This document shows positions 26,149-35,561 of a stretch of 64,000 nt of DNA, piece by piece (positions within the stretch are counted from its first letter, which is position 1; every line of letters starts with the position of its first letter). Below the pieces are notes generated by a model. That model ran no database searches and was not told where the DNA came from. It saw only the letters and a program-made list of their open reading frames with translations. Source of the stretch: an uncultured Butyricicoccus sp. (GTDB lineage: Bacteria; Bacillota; Clostridia; Oscillospirales; Butyricicoccaceae); the NCBI GenBank assembly GCA_944376065.1, contig CALWBL010000001.1:1-64000 (forward strand), in the 5' to 3' direction. A program made the position numbers and the translations under genes.

Positions 26149-27594
26149 ATGAAAAATATTTTATTCGTTGCATCAGAATGTGTTCCTTTTGTAAAAACAG
26201 GCGGTCTTGCCGATGTTGTCGGTGCATTGCCCAAATCTCTTGACCACGCCAAATATGATGTGCGTGTTATTTTGCCTGATTATACCTGCATTCCTCAGGA
26301 ATATCGCAGTCAATTTAAGTATGTTCATCATTTTTATATGGATTTAGGTCATCTTGGAAATATATATGTGGGTATTATGTCTTATTCCATGGACGGCGTT
26401 ACATATTATTTCATTGATAATGAGCATTATTTCTCCGGTGAAAAACCTTATGGTAATATTCATTGGGATATTGAACGTTTTTGCTTTTTCTCCAAGGCCG
26501 CGCTTTCAATTTTACCAGTTATTAACTTCCACCCAGATGTAATTCACTGCCACGATTGGCAAACCGGCGTTTTACCTGTATTTCTTCACACCTTATTTAA
26601 AGAAAATCCATTTTATCATGGTATTCGTACAATTATGACCATTCATAATTTGCGTTTCCAAGGCATTTGGGATATCCCTACACTAAAACTTTATACTGGT
26701 TTGCCTGATTATGTGTTTCTGCCTGACCGTATGGAATATAAACGTGATGCCAATATGTTAAAAGGTGGTTTAGTTTATGCAGATAGAATTACAACCGTTT
26801 CTGGTAGTTATGCAAACGAAATTAAAATGCCTTATTATGGTGAAGGGCTTGATGGTCTGCTTCGTGCAAAATCAGACACATTAAGCGGCATTGTAAATGG
26901 CATTGATTACGATATTTACAATCCTCAAACAGATAAATATTTGTACAAAAACTATAATACTAAAACTTTCCTAAAAGGCAAGGCTGAAAATAAGGCTAAA
27001 CTGCAAGAAGAGCTTGGTCTGCCAGTAGACCCTGAAGTTATGATGATTGCAATGATTACAAGACTCACTGACCAAAAAGGATTTGACCTTGTTGATTGGG
27101 CTCTAAATCGTATGCTTGATTCGCGTATTCAGTTTGTAGTTATTGGCACTGGTGAGCCTCGTTATGAAAACCTATTAAGACATTATGAATGGTCACGCAA
27201 AAACCAAGTATCTGCAAATATTTACTTTAATGAAGAACGTGCTCATCGTTTATATGCAGCAGCTGATGCTATGCTGATGCCTTCTATGTTTGAACCATGT
27301 GGTTTAACTCAGCTTATTTCACTTCGTTATGGCACAGTTCCTATCGTGCGCGAAACAGGTGGTCTACGTGATACTGTTGAGCCATATAATGAATATGCAG
27401 GCACTGGTACTGGTTTTTCATTTGCAAACTACAATGCAGATGAAATGCTTGGAACAATCTTCTATGCAGAACAAGTATTCTATGATAATCGTGATGCATG
27501 GAATGCTATGGTTAAACGTGGCATGAATATGGATTTCTCTTGGAAAGAATCTGCTAAAAAATATGAAGCTCTTTATGATTCTCTTTGCTGGTAA
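26149..27594 (+). CDS. glgA: Glycogen (starch) synthase, ADP-glucose type
   Basis: GlgA transfers glucose from ADP-glucose to the growing alpha-1,4-glucan. The 481-residue protein has the GT5 pattern: KTGGLADVVGALPKSL near residue 17 (sugar-nucleotide binding), VIHCHDWQTG, TIHNLRFQG, a catalytic VSGSY...MPYYGEGLDGLL region, the second Rossmann domain with TRLTDQKGFDL, and MPSMFEPCGLTQLISLRYGT near the C-terminus. TGAGGAGGCTCATC precedes the start. Other glycogen genes (glgB, glgC) are not in the window, so it stands as a single-gene unit between a promoter region and a terminator. Confidence 0.97.
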   Translation: MKNILFVASECVPFVKTGGLADVVGALPKSLDHAKYDVRVILPDYTCIPQEYRSQFKYVHHFYMDLGHLGNIYVGIMSYSMDGVTYYFIDNEHYFSGEKPYGNIHWDIERFCFFSKAALSILPVINFHPDVIHCHDWQTGVLPVFLHTLFKENPFYHGIRTIMTIHNLRFQGIWDIPTLKLYTGLPDYVFLPDRMEYKRDANMLKGGLVYADRITTVSGSYANEIKMPYYGEGLDGLLRAKSDTLSGIVNGIDYDIYNPQTDKYLYKNYNTKTFLKGKAENKAKLQEELGLPVDPEVMMIAMITRLTDQKGFDLVDWALNRMLDSRIQFVVIGTGEPRYENLLRHYEWSRKNQVSANIYFNEERAHRLYAAADAMLMPSMFEPCGLTQLISLRYGTVPIVRETGGLRDTVEPYNEYAGTGTGFSFANYNADEMLGTIFYAEQVFYDNRDAWNAMVKRGMNMDFSWKESAKKYEALYDSLCW

Positions 27595-27601
27595 AAATTT
27601 C

Positions 27602-27627
27602 AGCTCCTTGAAATAATTCAAGGAGCT
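27602..27627 (+). terminator. Terminator of glgA
   Basis: AGCTCCTTGAA (27602-27612) pairs with TTCAAGGAGCT (27617-27627) across a 4-nt loop and is followed by TGTTTTTATAA. Confidence 0.85.
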
Positions 27628-27667
27628 TGTTTTTATAATGCACTATGTCTTATATTGTAATAAACTG

Positions 27668-27695
27668 TTGACTGTTTATATCTTTCTGTTATAAT
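27668..27695 (+). promoter_or_regulatory. Promoter of the DUF2752/DUF4234 genes
   Basis: TTGACT (27668-27673), a 16-bp spacer and TATAAT (27690-27695) lie 16 bp before the DUF2752 start codon. Only a short leader is possible. Confidence 0.6.
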
Positions 27696-27710
27696 TAAGT
27701 CGGTGGTGTA

Positions 27711-28103
27711 ATGATTTCTAAAAATGGGGCTAAAGCAGTTATAACTATTTTTTTGTTTTATGTGGTTACTCAAACCCTTGGAATCACTTGTCCTATCAAA
27801 TTTTTAACAGGGGTTTCATGTGCTGGCTGTGGTATGTCAAGAGCCTTTTTGTCCGCTTTAAAACTGGATTTTGTTTCGGCTTTCAGTTTTCACCCTTTAT
27901 TTTGGCTCGTCATTCCATCTATAATTATTTTTCTACTTAAAGATAGGATACCAAAAAAAATTTTTAAAATCTGCTTTATTTTAATTGTTTCATGTTTTCT
28001 AGTCGTTTATTTTATTCGTATGTTTCAGCCATATGATAAAATCGTTGTATTTGAGCCTAAATCCGGGTTTATATATCGTATTTTAAATGGTCTGATTCTA
28101 TAA
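27711..28103 (+). CDS. DUF2752 small membrane protein
   Basis: A 130-residue membrane protein with the DUF2752 signature: CPIKFLTGVSCAGCGMSRAFLSALKLD followed by a helix containing FHPLFWLVIP. Three hydrophobic segments are seen (about 10-27, 56-80 and 88-105). The family is common in Bacteroidetes and Clostridia and has no established function; the C-P-x(8)-C-x2-C-G motif may bind metal. It lies 22 bp upstream of the zinc-ribbon/DUF4234 gene, so the two are probably co-expressed. The ribosome site (GGTGGTGTA) is weak. Confidence 0.8.
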   Translation: MISKNGAKAVITIFLFYVVTQTLGITCPIKFLTGVSCAGCGMSRAFLSALKLDFVSAFSFHPLFWLVIPSIIIFLLKDRIPKKIFKICFILIVSCFLVVYFIRMFQPYDKIVVFEPKSGFIYRILNGLIL

Positions 28104-28125
28104 AATTTATAAGAGGGGGAAATAT

Positions 28126-29442
28126 ATGTATTGCAGTAATTGTGGTACCCAGGTTTCTGATGACAGCCGTTTTTGTCATAACTGTGGTCATAATCTTCAA
28201 CAAAGCAATAACAATGATTTTTCAGAGCAAAATGAAAATATCGATGAAGCTCATGAAGAAAACAAATCTCAAGATTCTGAGTCAAACACAAACGAAAATC
28301 ATAACAGTGGTCATGATAATAAAGCATCACAAGACCATCAAAACCAAACACCTCCAAATCCAACAGAAAATAATTTCAATTCATTTGAGGTATTTGACAA
28401 AAAAACAGATAACAACGAATCTTTAAACCTTGTATTAAAGATTTTTTGTACCATATTTGCTGTTGTGTTTGCATTTCAAGGCTTAGCAAATTTATTTTCA
28501 GTTATCGTAAATTTAGATTCCTATGCCTATACTTTAAGGTTTAGTCCTTTTTTCATCTTTACTCTGCCACTTTCTTTTTTAAGTGGATTAGTTTATATCC
28601 TAACTGCACTTATCTTAGTTGTTTTTGCTTTTAAACGCACAACTAAAAACTCAACCGAATTATTTTTAGGCTTGGCTATATCTTGTGCTTTATGTGTTTT
28701 AATGGTTATTATTCGTCAGTTTTTCAACCTAGCTATTTTTGGCATAATGGCCCATGGAACATTCTTTTCTTTAATTTTACCTATCATTTGTGCTTTTGGC
28801 GCTTTTGTTCTTTTGCATGTTATGAATCAATCACCTGATTTTGGGCGTTTTGCACAGAACACAGGTGACAAGATTTTAAACATTATAAGAAGTATAAAAG
28901 ATGCCTTTTGTGAACTTATTTCTAGCTCTTCTCACTCATCACAAAGCACAAACCAAAACAATCAAAATTATAATCAATATAATACAGGATACAATATGAA
29001 TAATCAAGATAACAATTTCTCTCAGCCGCAGTATAATATTCCGTCTACTCCACTAAAACAAGATAGAAATATTTTAGTTTTTATAGTTTTAAACATTATC
29101 ACTTGTGGTATTTATGGACTTTATACAATATATTCACTTGCAAACGATGTGAACATTGCTTGTCGTGAAGATGGTCGAACAACTTCCGGTTTACTTATAT
29201 TTATACTTTTAAGTATTGTTACATGCGGCATTTATTCTTTTTATTGGTATTACAGCATAGCAAACCGCATTTCGGCGAATGGTCCACGTTATGGTATGAC
29301 TTTCCAAGAAGATGGTACATCGATTCTTTTATGGATGATTTTAGGCTCTCTACTTTGCGGAGTTGGTTACTGGATTGCTTATCATATAATTTTCAAAAAT
29401 ATGAATGCACTTGCCGCTGCATATAACAATAGAAGATTCTAA
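28126..29442 (+). CDS. Zinc-ribbon membrane protein with C-terminal DUF4234
   Basis: A 438-residue protein: N-terminal zinc ribbon (YCSNCGTQVSDDSRFCHNCG), a Gln/Asn/Glu/Ser-rich hydrophilic linker (25-100), four hydrophobic segments (about 103-245), a second Asn/Gln-rich linker (265-310), and a DUF4234 domain at the end (ILVFIVLNIITCGIYGLYTI and a repeat of the same TCGIY pattern in SIVTCGIYSFYWYYSIA). AGAGGGGGAAATAT precedes the start. Such zinc-ribbon plus DUF4234 proteins are frequent in Clostridia; function is unknown. Confidence 0.85.
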   Translation: MYCSNCGTQVSDDSRFCHNCGHNLQQSNNNDFSEQNENIDEAHEENKSQDSESNTNENHNSGHDNKASQDHQNQTPPNPTENNFNSFEVFDKKTDNNESLNLVLKIFCTIFAVVFAFQGLANLFSVIVNLDSYAYTLRFSPFFIFTLPLSFLSGLVYILTALILVVFAFKRTTKNSTELFLGLAISCALCVLMVIIRQFFNLAIFGIMAHGTFFSLILPIICAFGAFVLLHVMNQSPDFGRFAQNTGDKILNIIRSIKDAFCELISSSSHSSQSTNQNNQNYNQYNTGYNMNNQDNNFSQPQYNIPSTPLKQDRNILVFIVLNIITCGIYGLYTIYSLANDVNIACREDGRTTSGLLIFILLSIVTCGIYSFYWYYSIANRISANGPRYGMTFQEDGTSILLWMILGSLLCGVGYWIAYHIIFKNMNALAAAYNNRRF

Positions 29443-29448
29443 AATTTC

Positions 29449-29488
29449 AATAGGCGTGTTACAGATAATTCACTGCAACACGCCTATT
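29449..29488 (+). terminator. Bidirectional terminator between DUF4234 gene and nrdR
   Basis: AATAGGCGTGTT (29449-29460) pairs perfectly with AACACGCCTATT (29477-29488), followed by TTTTATTTATC. Both flanking genes end here. Confidence 0.85.
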
Positions 29489-29490
29489 TT

Positions 29491-29946
29491 TTATTTATCA
29501 CGAATAAGAGTATTTAATTCTTCCATAAATGTGTTTATGTCTTTAAATTGGCGGTAAACCGATGCAAACCTTACATAAGCGACTTCATCAATTTCCCTAA
29601 GTTCCTCCATAACCATTTCACCTATGGTTTTAGATGAAACCTCCGATTCCAGTGAGCCAAAAAGTTTTTGCTCAACATGGTCTACAAGCATTTCCAGCTT
29701 TTGTTGAGGAACGGGACGCTTTTCACAGGCTTTCATAACACCTGACAGTAATTTTTGGCGGCTATATGGCTCACGTGTACCATCACGTTTTATAAGCATA
29801 AGCGGCAATCTCTCAACGGTTTCATATGTTGTAAAACGTTTTCCACACTTTAAACACTCTCTACGACGGCGAATGCTTGCCCCTTCCTCTGCTGGACGAG
29901 AATCTACAACCTTGCTGTCATCATAATTACAAAATGGACACTTCAC
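29491..29946 (-). CDS. nrdR: Transcriptional repressor NrdR
   Basis: NrdR represses ribonucleotide reductase genes in response to ATP/dATP. The 151-residue sequence has the N-terminal zinc ribbon (CPFCNYDD...[12 protein letters not shown]) and an ATP-cone domain (about 48-138) with [25 protein letters not shown] and [11 protein letters not shown]. It is normal in length. No nrd gene is near, as is usual for this regulator. Confidence 0.97.
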   Translation of the reverse strand: MKCPFCNYDDSKVVDSRPAEEGASIRRRRECLKCGKRFTTYETVERLPLMLIKRDGTREPYSRQKLLSGVMKACEKRPVPQQKLEMLVDHVEQKLFGSLESEVSSKTIGEMVMEELREIDEVAYVRFASVYRQFKDINTFMEELNTLIRDK

Positions 29947-30040
29947 AGGACAACACCTACCTTTTTCACCTTATTAAATCCTCTTGATATTTACATAGCA
30001 AACATTTCTTTTATCTATGATACCATTTTTTTAATTTATT

Positions 30041-30844
30041 TTAAAGATATTTATTTATATTATTTCTTAAAAAATCCGCTGAGTCTACAAGCTGTTGTTT
30101 TGTTTTATAGTTATCCCTATACACCTCTATGAGAACATCTCCTAAATAGTTATCCTTTTTAAGCCTTTTGAAAAACTCCGTATAATCAAAACTGCCTTCA
30201 CTTGGAAGTAAACAACTATGATTTTCGTCAAAATCATTTATATGTATATTTTTAAGCCTGTCAAAAATAATATCATAATATTCAGTCCATAAATGTCCAG
30301 CTCTGTGAGCTTGCTTTAAATCAAGTGTATATCTAAGCTCCGGAACTTCATTATATAGTCTTTTAATATATTTGGGATTGCTTGATTTACACCATGCCAC
30401 ATTTTCTTGAGCAACTGTAATATCATATTCTTTTCCAAGACTGCATAATTTATGATAACTCTCTATTTTCCTTTTCCAAACATCTGGATTATCCATTTTA
30501 CCATTTGGTGCAGTACGTTCTCCATGTAAAGTTAAATATTTTGCACCCAATTTTTTCGCAGCTTCGAAATATCTAATATATTGATTAAATCCATCATGTG
30601 TTCGTCGCTTATAGTCAGAAAATAATAACATGCCTTCCATAAGTGATGTATATGGGTGTATAGACACCACATCTAAACCACAATCGTCCACCATATTTGT
30701 TATTTCAGATATAAGTGGCTCATTAAGTTCACTTTCTGTATTAAAAAATATTTCTATTTTTTTAAAACCCATGTCTGCAATATGTTCAAATGTTTTCTCA
30801 AGCGCCTCTGGATAAAAACAAGCAGTAGATATTCCGACCTGCAT
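30041..30844 (-). CDS. Sugar phosphate isomerase/epimerase-type TIM barrel protein
   Basis: A 267-residue AP-endonuclease-2-like TIM barrel. It contains GISTACFYPEALEKTFEHIADMGFK at the start, VVSIHPYTS, YLTLHGE, TVAQENVAW (metal Glu), YTLDLKQAHRAG, NIHINDFDENHSCLLPSEGSFDYTEF, and GDVLIEVYRDNY (metal Glu). Metal-binding residues therefore look complete. The family contains xylose/myo-inositol-type isomerases and endonuclease IV; the substrate cannot be read from the sequence. It is a single gene between nrdR and purB. Confidence 0.85.
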   Translation of the reverse strand: MQVGISTACFYPEALEKTFEHIADMGFKKIEIFFNTESELNEPLISEITNMVDDCGLDVVSIHPYTSLMEGMLLFSDYKRRTHDGFNQYIRYFEAAKKLGAKYLTLHGERTAPNGKMDNPDVWKRKIESYHKLCSLGKEYDITVAQENVAWCKSSNPKYIKRLYNEVPELRYTLDLKQAHRAGHLWTEYYDIIFDRLKNIHINDFDENHSCLLPSEGSFDYTEFFKRLKKDNYLGDVLIEVYRDNYKTKQQLVDSADFLRNNINKYL

Positions 30845-30920
30845 AAAAAGCTGCTCCCTTCCAAATTTTAAACAATTTTATTTCTTAAATAGAATAACAT
30901 ATTTATATATACATTATCAA

Positions 30921-30958
30921 CAAAAAAAACATGAGGATATATAAATATATACCCTCAT
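30921..30958 (-). terminator. Terminator of purB
   Basis: On the minus strand ATGAGGGTATATA and TATATCCTCAT form a hairpin (30931-30958, one unpaired base), followed by GTTTTTTTTG. It lies about 100 bp past the purB stop. Confidence 0.65.
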
Positions 30959-31056
30959 ATAAAAAATATTATATCTTTTTAAATCTTCTTAATATTTGCA
31001 ATATGGTTTATTATACACTCATTTAGCTAGGTCTGATAAATTAAGTCTTAATATTA

Positions 31057-32487
31057 TTATAGATTGATTTCAACCTCTATATCTGTGCCATCAAGATATT
31101 TTTCAATCCTTGGTTTAACTTCAATAGATAGAAAATCATCAACCTGTGCTGGACAGCGACCAATATAAGCTGATGGGTCTAAGTGAGATAGAATTTCTTC
31201 TCGACTCATGCCAAACATTGGGTCGGCTGCAATGCGGTCAATAAGGTCATTTTCAAGACCTTCTTCCTTGATACGCTTACCTGCTGCCATAGAATGTTCA
31301 CGAATACGCTCATGTAAATCCTGACGGTTACCGCCACGTTTGACAGCACCCATCATAATATTTTCAGTTGCCATAAACGGCAGTTCGTTCATAACATGGC
31401 TTTCAATAACCTTTGGATATACAACAAGACCAGATACCACGTTAATCATGATATTTAAAATAGCATCAATAGCCAAGAACGCCTCTGGAACTGAAATACG
31501 CTTATTAGCAGAATCGTCAAGAGTTCTTTCAAACCACTGAGTGGCAGATGTGAACGCAGGGTTCAAACTATCACAAATCACATAACGTGCAAGCGCACAG
31601 ATACGCTCAGATCGCATTGGATTACGCTTATAAGGCATAGCAGAAGAACCAATCTGATTTTTTTCAAATGGCTCCTCTATTTCCTTTAGGTGTTGCAGCA
31701 AACGTAAATCTGTTGCAAACTTAGATGCAGACTGTGCAATACCAGAAAGGGTTGCAAGAGCTTGGGCATCAATCTTACGTGAATATGTCTGACCAGAAAC
31801 AGGAACAACACCAGCAAATCCAAAATCATCAGCAATACGCTTTTCCAGCTCCTTGACTTTTTGGTCATCTCCATCAAACAGTTCAACAAAAGATGCCTGA
31901 GTACCTGTTGTGCCCTTAGAGCCAAGCATACGAAGATTTTCAATGCGGTATTCAACCTCATCTAAATCCATTAGAAGCTCATTCATCCACAAAGTAGCGC
32001 GCTTACCAACTGTTGTAAGCTGGGCTGGCTGAAAATGAGTAAAACCAAGTGTTGGCTGTGACTTATGCTCAGAAGCAAACTTACCGAGCTTATCAAGTAC
32101 AACAACCAATTTTTTACGGACTAATTTCAAACCTTCACGCAGTTGAATAATATCAGTATTATCACCTACATAAGCACTTGTTGCACCTAAATGAATAATA
32201 CCTGCTGCTTTTGGAGCTACCTGACCATAAGCATAGACATGGCTCATAACATCATGGCGAACTTCCTTTTCACGCTTTCTTGCGACTTCATAATCAATAT
32301 TATCACGATTAGCCTCAAGCTCATCAATCTGCTCCTGTGTAATAGGCAGACCAAGAGCCATTTCAGCCTTTGCAAGGGAAATCCATAAACGACGCCATGT
32401 AGAAAACTTCATATCTGGAGAGAATACATAAAGCATCTCTGGTGAGGCGTAACGTGCAGAAAATGGGCTTTCATAAATATTGTTCAT
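31057..32487 (-). CDS. purB: Adenylosuccinate lyase
   Basis: PurB cleaves SAICAR and adenylosuccinate in purine synthesis. The 476-residue protein has the fumarase/aspartase fold signature in SSAMPYKRNPMRSERICALAR (about 295), TSAYVGDNTDI, and FTHFQPAQLTTVGKRATLW. Length fits the longer PurB form found in many Firmicutes. ATG 32487 is used because AAAGGAACG precedes it and the protein then begins NNIYESPFSARYASPEM; the upstream ATG 32526 adds a non-conserved basic stretch. Confidence 0.96.
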   Translation of the reverse strand: MNNIYESPFSARYASPEMLYVFSPDMKFSTWRRLWISLAKAEMALGLPITQEQIDELEANRDNIDYEVARKREKEVRHDVMSHVYAYGQVAPKAAGIIHLGATSAYVGDNTDIIQLREGLKLVRKKLVVVLDKLGKFASEHKSQPTLGFTHFQPAQLTTVGKRATLWMNELLMDLDEVEYRIENLRMLGSKGTTGTQASFVELFDGDDQKVKELEKRIADDFGFAGVVPVSGQTYSRKIDAQALATLSGIAQSASKFATDLRLLQHLKEIEEPFEKNQIGSSAMPYKRNPMRSERICALARYVICDSLNPAFTSATQWFERTLDDSANKRISVPEAFLAIDAILNIMINVVSGLVVYPKVIESHVMNELPFMATENIMMGAVKRGGNRQDLHERIREHSMAAGKRIKEEGLENDLIDRIAADPMFGMSREEILSHLDPSAYIGRCPAQVDDFLSIEVKPRIEKYLDGTDIEVEINL

Positions 32488-32628
32488 TTTTGTTCGTTCC
32501 TTTCCTATTCTGTGCAGAATATACACAGAGAATGAATCGGTATTTTGGCTTTTTTCTTTTTTGGTTAAAAAATCAAAAAATAGTTATCAGTTTTTGCTAT
32601 TTGCCTAAAAAAGCACAGTAAAAAGCAA

Positions 32629-32654
32629 AAGAACGGACAGAATTGTCCGTTCTT
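32629..32654 (-). terminator. Terminator of the aminotransferase gene
   Basis: AAGAACGGACA (32629-32639) pairs perfectly with TGTCCGTTCTT (32644-32654); on the minus strand TTGCTTTTT follows. Confidence 0.85.
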
Positions 32655-32697
32655 AGTTTACCACTTATATAGCAAATTTTCAAGAAAAACCGTATTT

Positions 32698-33903
32698 TTA
32701 GGCGTTTTTTATAAACTGCTCCAAACGGTCGAGTCCCTTGTTTATATCGGACATAGATGTTGCATAACTCCAACGCACAAAACCTGGAGCCGCAAATGAT
32801 TCACAAGGCACAGTTGCAACTTTACCCTTTTCTAAGAACAGTCTGGCAAAATCGCTGTCACTGTTTATAACTTCACCATACATCGTCTTACCAATAAACT
32901 TTTTCATATTCATCATCACATAAAATGCACCTTGAGGTTTAATGCAAGAAATACCCTCAATTTTATTCATACGTTCTACAAGGTGGTCCCGACGAGCCTG
33001 GAATGCCTTACGCATTTCCTCAATATCTTCCTGTGGGCCGTTTAAGGCCTCAATAGCTGCAATCTGTGAAATAGTAGATGGTGCAGAAGTTGAATGGCTT
33101 AGATAATTGCTCATAGCCTTTGCGATGAATGGCTCTGCACAAGCATAACCAATTCTCCAGCCAGTCATTGCATATGACTTGGAAACACCATTTATAACAA
33201 TGCATCTACGCTTAATTTCCTCGTTTAGTGCTGCAATAGATGTGTATTCTATTCCATCATAAACAAGGTTTGCGTAGATATCATCAGCTATAACATAGAT
33301 GTTATGACGCACACAAACCTCAGCTATCGCCTCAAGCTCATCACGGGAATAAACCATACCAGTAGGGTTAGATGGTGAGTTAAGCATAAACACCTTGGTT
33401 TTATCTGTAATCGCTCTTTCAAGCTGCTCTGCTGTGATTTTAAACTGACGTTCTTCATCTGCTGCAATTATAACTGGAACTGCGCTTGCCTGCTTTACCA
33501 TTTCACTATAAGACAGCCAATATGGAGCAGCAATCACAACCTCATCACCTGGGTCACAAAGCACCATTAGCGCAATATAAATTGCATGTTTTGCACCAGA
33601 TGCAACCACAACCGATTGTGGCTCATATTTCAAACCAAAATCCTGCTCTAAACGGTAACAAGCAGCCTTTCTAAGCTCCATCATACCTGCAGCAGGTGTA
33701 TATTTTGTTTTATTTCCTTCGATAGCAGAAATACCTGCTTGCTTTATATGCTCAGGTGTAGGGAAATCCGGCTCACCTGCGCCGAAACCTACAACGTCCT
33801 CTCCAGCTGCTTTCATTTCTTTGAACATACTGTCAATAACAATTGTTGTTGATGCCTGCACCTGCGCTGCGACCTTTGAAATTGGTTTTAATTCTTTTGG
33901 CAC
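32698..33903 (-). CDS. Class I/II PLP-dependent aminotransferase, aspartate type
   Basis: A 401-residue fold-type I aminotransferase. It carries VVGFGAGEPDFPTPEHI near the start, VASGAKHAIYIAL, NSPSNPTGMVYSRDEL (Asn binding PLP), VIADDIYANLVYDG, and SKSYAMTGWRIGYAC with the Schiff-base lysine. This pattern is typical of aspartate aminotransferase subgroup I-gamma. GTG 33903 is preferred to ATG 33921 because the best ribosome site (GAGGGGG) lies between them and would otherwise be inside the gene. It probably links aspartate and oxaloacetate, or glutamate and 2-oxoglutarate. Confidence 0.93.
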   Translation of the reverse strand: MPKELKPISKVAAQVQASTTIVIDSMFKEMKAAGEDVVGFGAGEPDFPTPEHIKQAGISAIEGNKTKYTPAAGMMELRKAACYRLEQDFGLKYEPQSVVVASGAKHAIYIALMVLCDPGDEVVIAAPYWLSYSEMVKQASAVPVIIAADEERQFKITAEQLERAITDKTKVFMLNSPSNPTGMVYSRDELEAIAEVCVRHNIYVIADDIYANLVYDGIEYTSIAALNEEIKRRCIVINGVSKSYAMTGWRIGYACAEPFIAKAMSNYLSHSTSAPSTISQIAAIEALNGPQEDIEEMRKAFQARRDHLVERMNKIEGISCIKPQGAFYVMMNMKKFIGKTMYGEVINSDSDFARLFLEKGKVATVPCESFAAPGFVRWSYATSMSDINKGLDRLEQFIKNA

Positions 33904-33934
33904 AATAAACGACCCCCTCATATATTACAAATTG

Positions 33935-33963
33935 ATTATACAATGATTACATATATTTTGCAA
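33935..33963 (-). promoter_or_regulatory. Promoter of the aspartate-type aminotransferase
   Basis: Minus strand TTGCAA (33958-33963), 17-bp spacer, TATAAT (33935-33940), placed 31 bp upstream of the GTG start. Confidence 0.55.
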
Positions 33964-34027
33964 GTATCAACGTCAAAAATTGCAAAAATGAGCTTATACA
34001 ATTTATATTTTTATATTGTTCAGTGAA

Positions 34028-34681
34028 TCAAGTTTTATCATCTGAAAAGATTAAAAGTGCTTTTCCAGACAGAATTTCAATAGAAATAGTGTCACAAATG
34101 GCCTCATTTGAAACAGAAATTATTTTTTTTCGTGTAAGTATTGCATTTTTAAGCGGATATTTTACACCCCTCATAGTTACACCTTTTAATGTTTGGTCGA
34201 GTGGAATAAGTGAGATGTATTTTTTTAGTCCTTGCCTTGCAAACTGCATCTGTCCACCGTTGTGAATCATAACAATATTCTGTTCATCTACAACAAACAG
34301 CCGTCCACCAAGTTCATCTATCTGTTCGCATAACAGTAAATTGGAAAGCATATGGTCAATGCGTCCACCAGTTGCACAAACCAGAATTATTTCTTTGCAC
34401 CCTCGTTCTATTGCAAGCTTGGCTGCATGCTGTGTATCAGTGTCATCTTTTTCAGGTGTAAGTTTTATGAGTTCACCGCACTCAATTTCTTTATCACTTG
34501 AATCAAAATCTGCAACTATAACATCAGGTTTTACATTTAGATTTTGCGCATATTTTGTTCCACCATCTGCACATATAATCACTATATCGGGGTATTTTTC
34601 TATAATTTTTTTAACATGGTCTAAATTTTCACATGGTGCAGCTGAAATTATTAACGCCCTACGTCCTTGCCAAGCTCCCAT
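34028..34681 (-). CDS. thiN: Thiamine diphosphokinase
   Basis: ThiN makes thiamine diphosphate from thiamine and ATP. The 217-residue protein contains VIICADGGTKYAQ, PDVIVADFDS(S)D, KDDTDTQHAAKLAIERG, ATGGRIDHMLSNL (nucleotide/thiamine-binding motifs) and the C-terminal beta-sandwich (GLKKYISLIPLDQTLKGVTMRGVKYPL, EAICDTISIEILSGKALLIFS). It is the last gene of the long minus-strand run and overlaps rsgA by 31 bp, so its exact start may lie slightly downstream. The yloN-like order prkC-rsgA-(rpe)-thiN is typical of Firmicutes; rpe is not present here. Confidence 0.93.
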   Translation of the reverse strand: MGAWQGRRALIISAAPCENLDHVKKIIEKYPDIVIICADGGTKYAQNLNVKPDVIVADFDSSDKEIECGELIKLTPEKDDTDTQHAAKLAIERGCKEIILVCATGGRIDHMLSNLLLCEQIDELGGRLFVVDEQNIVMIHNGGQMQFARQGLKKYISLIPLDQTLKGVTMRGVKYPLKNAILTRKKIISVSNEAICDTISIEILSGKALLIFSDDKT

Positions 34682-35547
34682 TTTTTCAAATCCTTTACAC
34701 TTTTGTATAACTTTTTATAACTTTCATGTCTTATTGATGAAATTTCACCATTTTCAACAGCCTGCAAAATAGCACAGCCTTTCTCCTTAATATGAGCGCA
34801 ACTTGTAAATTTACACTTACCTATATATGGTTCAAACTCTCTGAAAGCATACTGTAAATCCTCACTTAAAACGAGATCCATTTGTTCTGTATCGAAAGAA
34901 GAAAACCCCGGTGTATCAGCAATGTAACCGCCTTCAAATGGTACAAGCTCAATATGCCTTGTTGTATGCTTACCCCTGCCAATTTTGTTTGAGATGCTGC
35001 CAACTTGTGCTGAAAAATCTGGTATAAGCCTATTTAGCAAACTTGATTTACCAACACCAGAATTACCTGCAAACGCTGAAATTTTACCATTTAGCTTGTC
35101 CTTTAAAGCACTAACTCCATCACCTGTGCTTGCACTAACACAAAGAATATCAATTCCAGCTTGCTTGTAAATTTCAAACAGCTCTTTTCCGTTGTTTATA
35201 TCAATTTTATTTATAACCACCATTGGAGAAATATTTTTGTTTTCTGCAATAGCTATAACTTTATCTATAAGAAACGGGTCTGTTACAGGTGGAGCAGCGC
35301 TTACAACAGCAATAAGTAAATCAATATTAGCCAGTGCAGGACGAATAAGCTGATTTTTTCTTTGCTTTATTTCAAGAAGATAACCAGTTCCATCTTGCTG
35401 CACTCCAACAGTTACTTTGTCGCCAATGATAGGCTTTCCAACAGTTTTTCTAAATTTTCCACGAGCTTTACACTCCATAACGCCATCGGCGGTATCTACA
35501 TAGTAGAAACCGCCGATGCCCTTTATTATTGTTCCAGTAATATCCAA
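34651..35547 (-). CDS. rsgA: Ribosome small-subunit maturation GTPase RsgA
   Basis: RsgA (YloQ) is a circularly permuted GTPase acting late in 30S assembly. The 298-residue protein has an N-terminal OB fold (1-65), then the permuted G motifs: G4 VINKID (about 115), G1 GNSGVGKSSLLNRL (about 168), G2 around GRGKHTTRH, and G3 DTPGFSSFD (about 212). The C-terminal zinc site is CKFTSCAHIKEKGCAI. It follows the PASTA kinase gene by 14 bp, and RsgA is a known phosphorylation target of PrkC in Bacillus. Confidence 0.97.
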   Translation of the reverse strand: MDITGTIIKGIGGFYYVDTADGVMECKARGKFRKTVGKPIIGDKVTVGVQQDGTGYLLEIKQRKNQLIRPALANIDLLIAVVSAAPPVTDPFLIDKVIAIAENKNISPMVVINKIDINNGKELFEIYKQAGIDILCVSASTGDGVSALKDKLNGKISAFAGNSGVGKSSLLNRLIPDFSAQVGSISNKIGRGKHTTRHIELVPFEGGYIADTPGFSSFDTEQMDLVLSEDLQYAFREFEPYIGKCKFTSCAHIKEKGCAILQAVENGEISSIRHESYKKLYKSVKDLKKWELGKDVGR

Positions 35548-35561
35548 AACAATTCTCCCTT

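Noticed and set aside
28201-28440. Frame in the Asn/Gln-rich linker of the DUF4234 gene as a separate small gene
   Set aside because: It is an alternative frame of a low-complexity region inside a well-supported gene.
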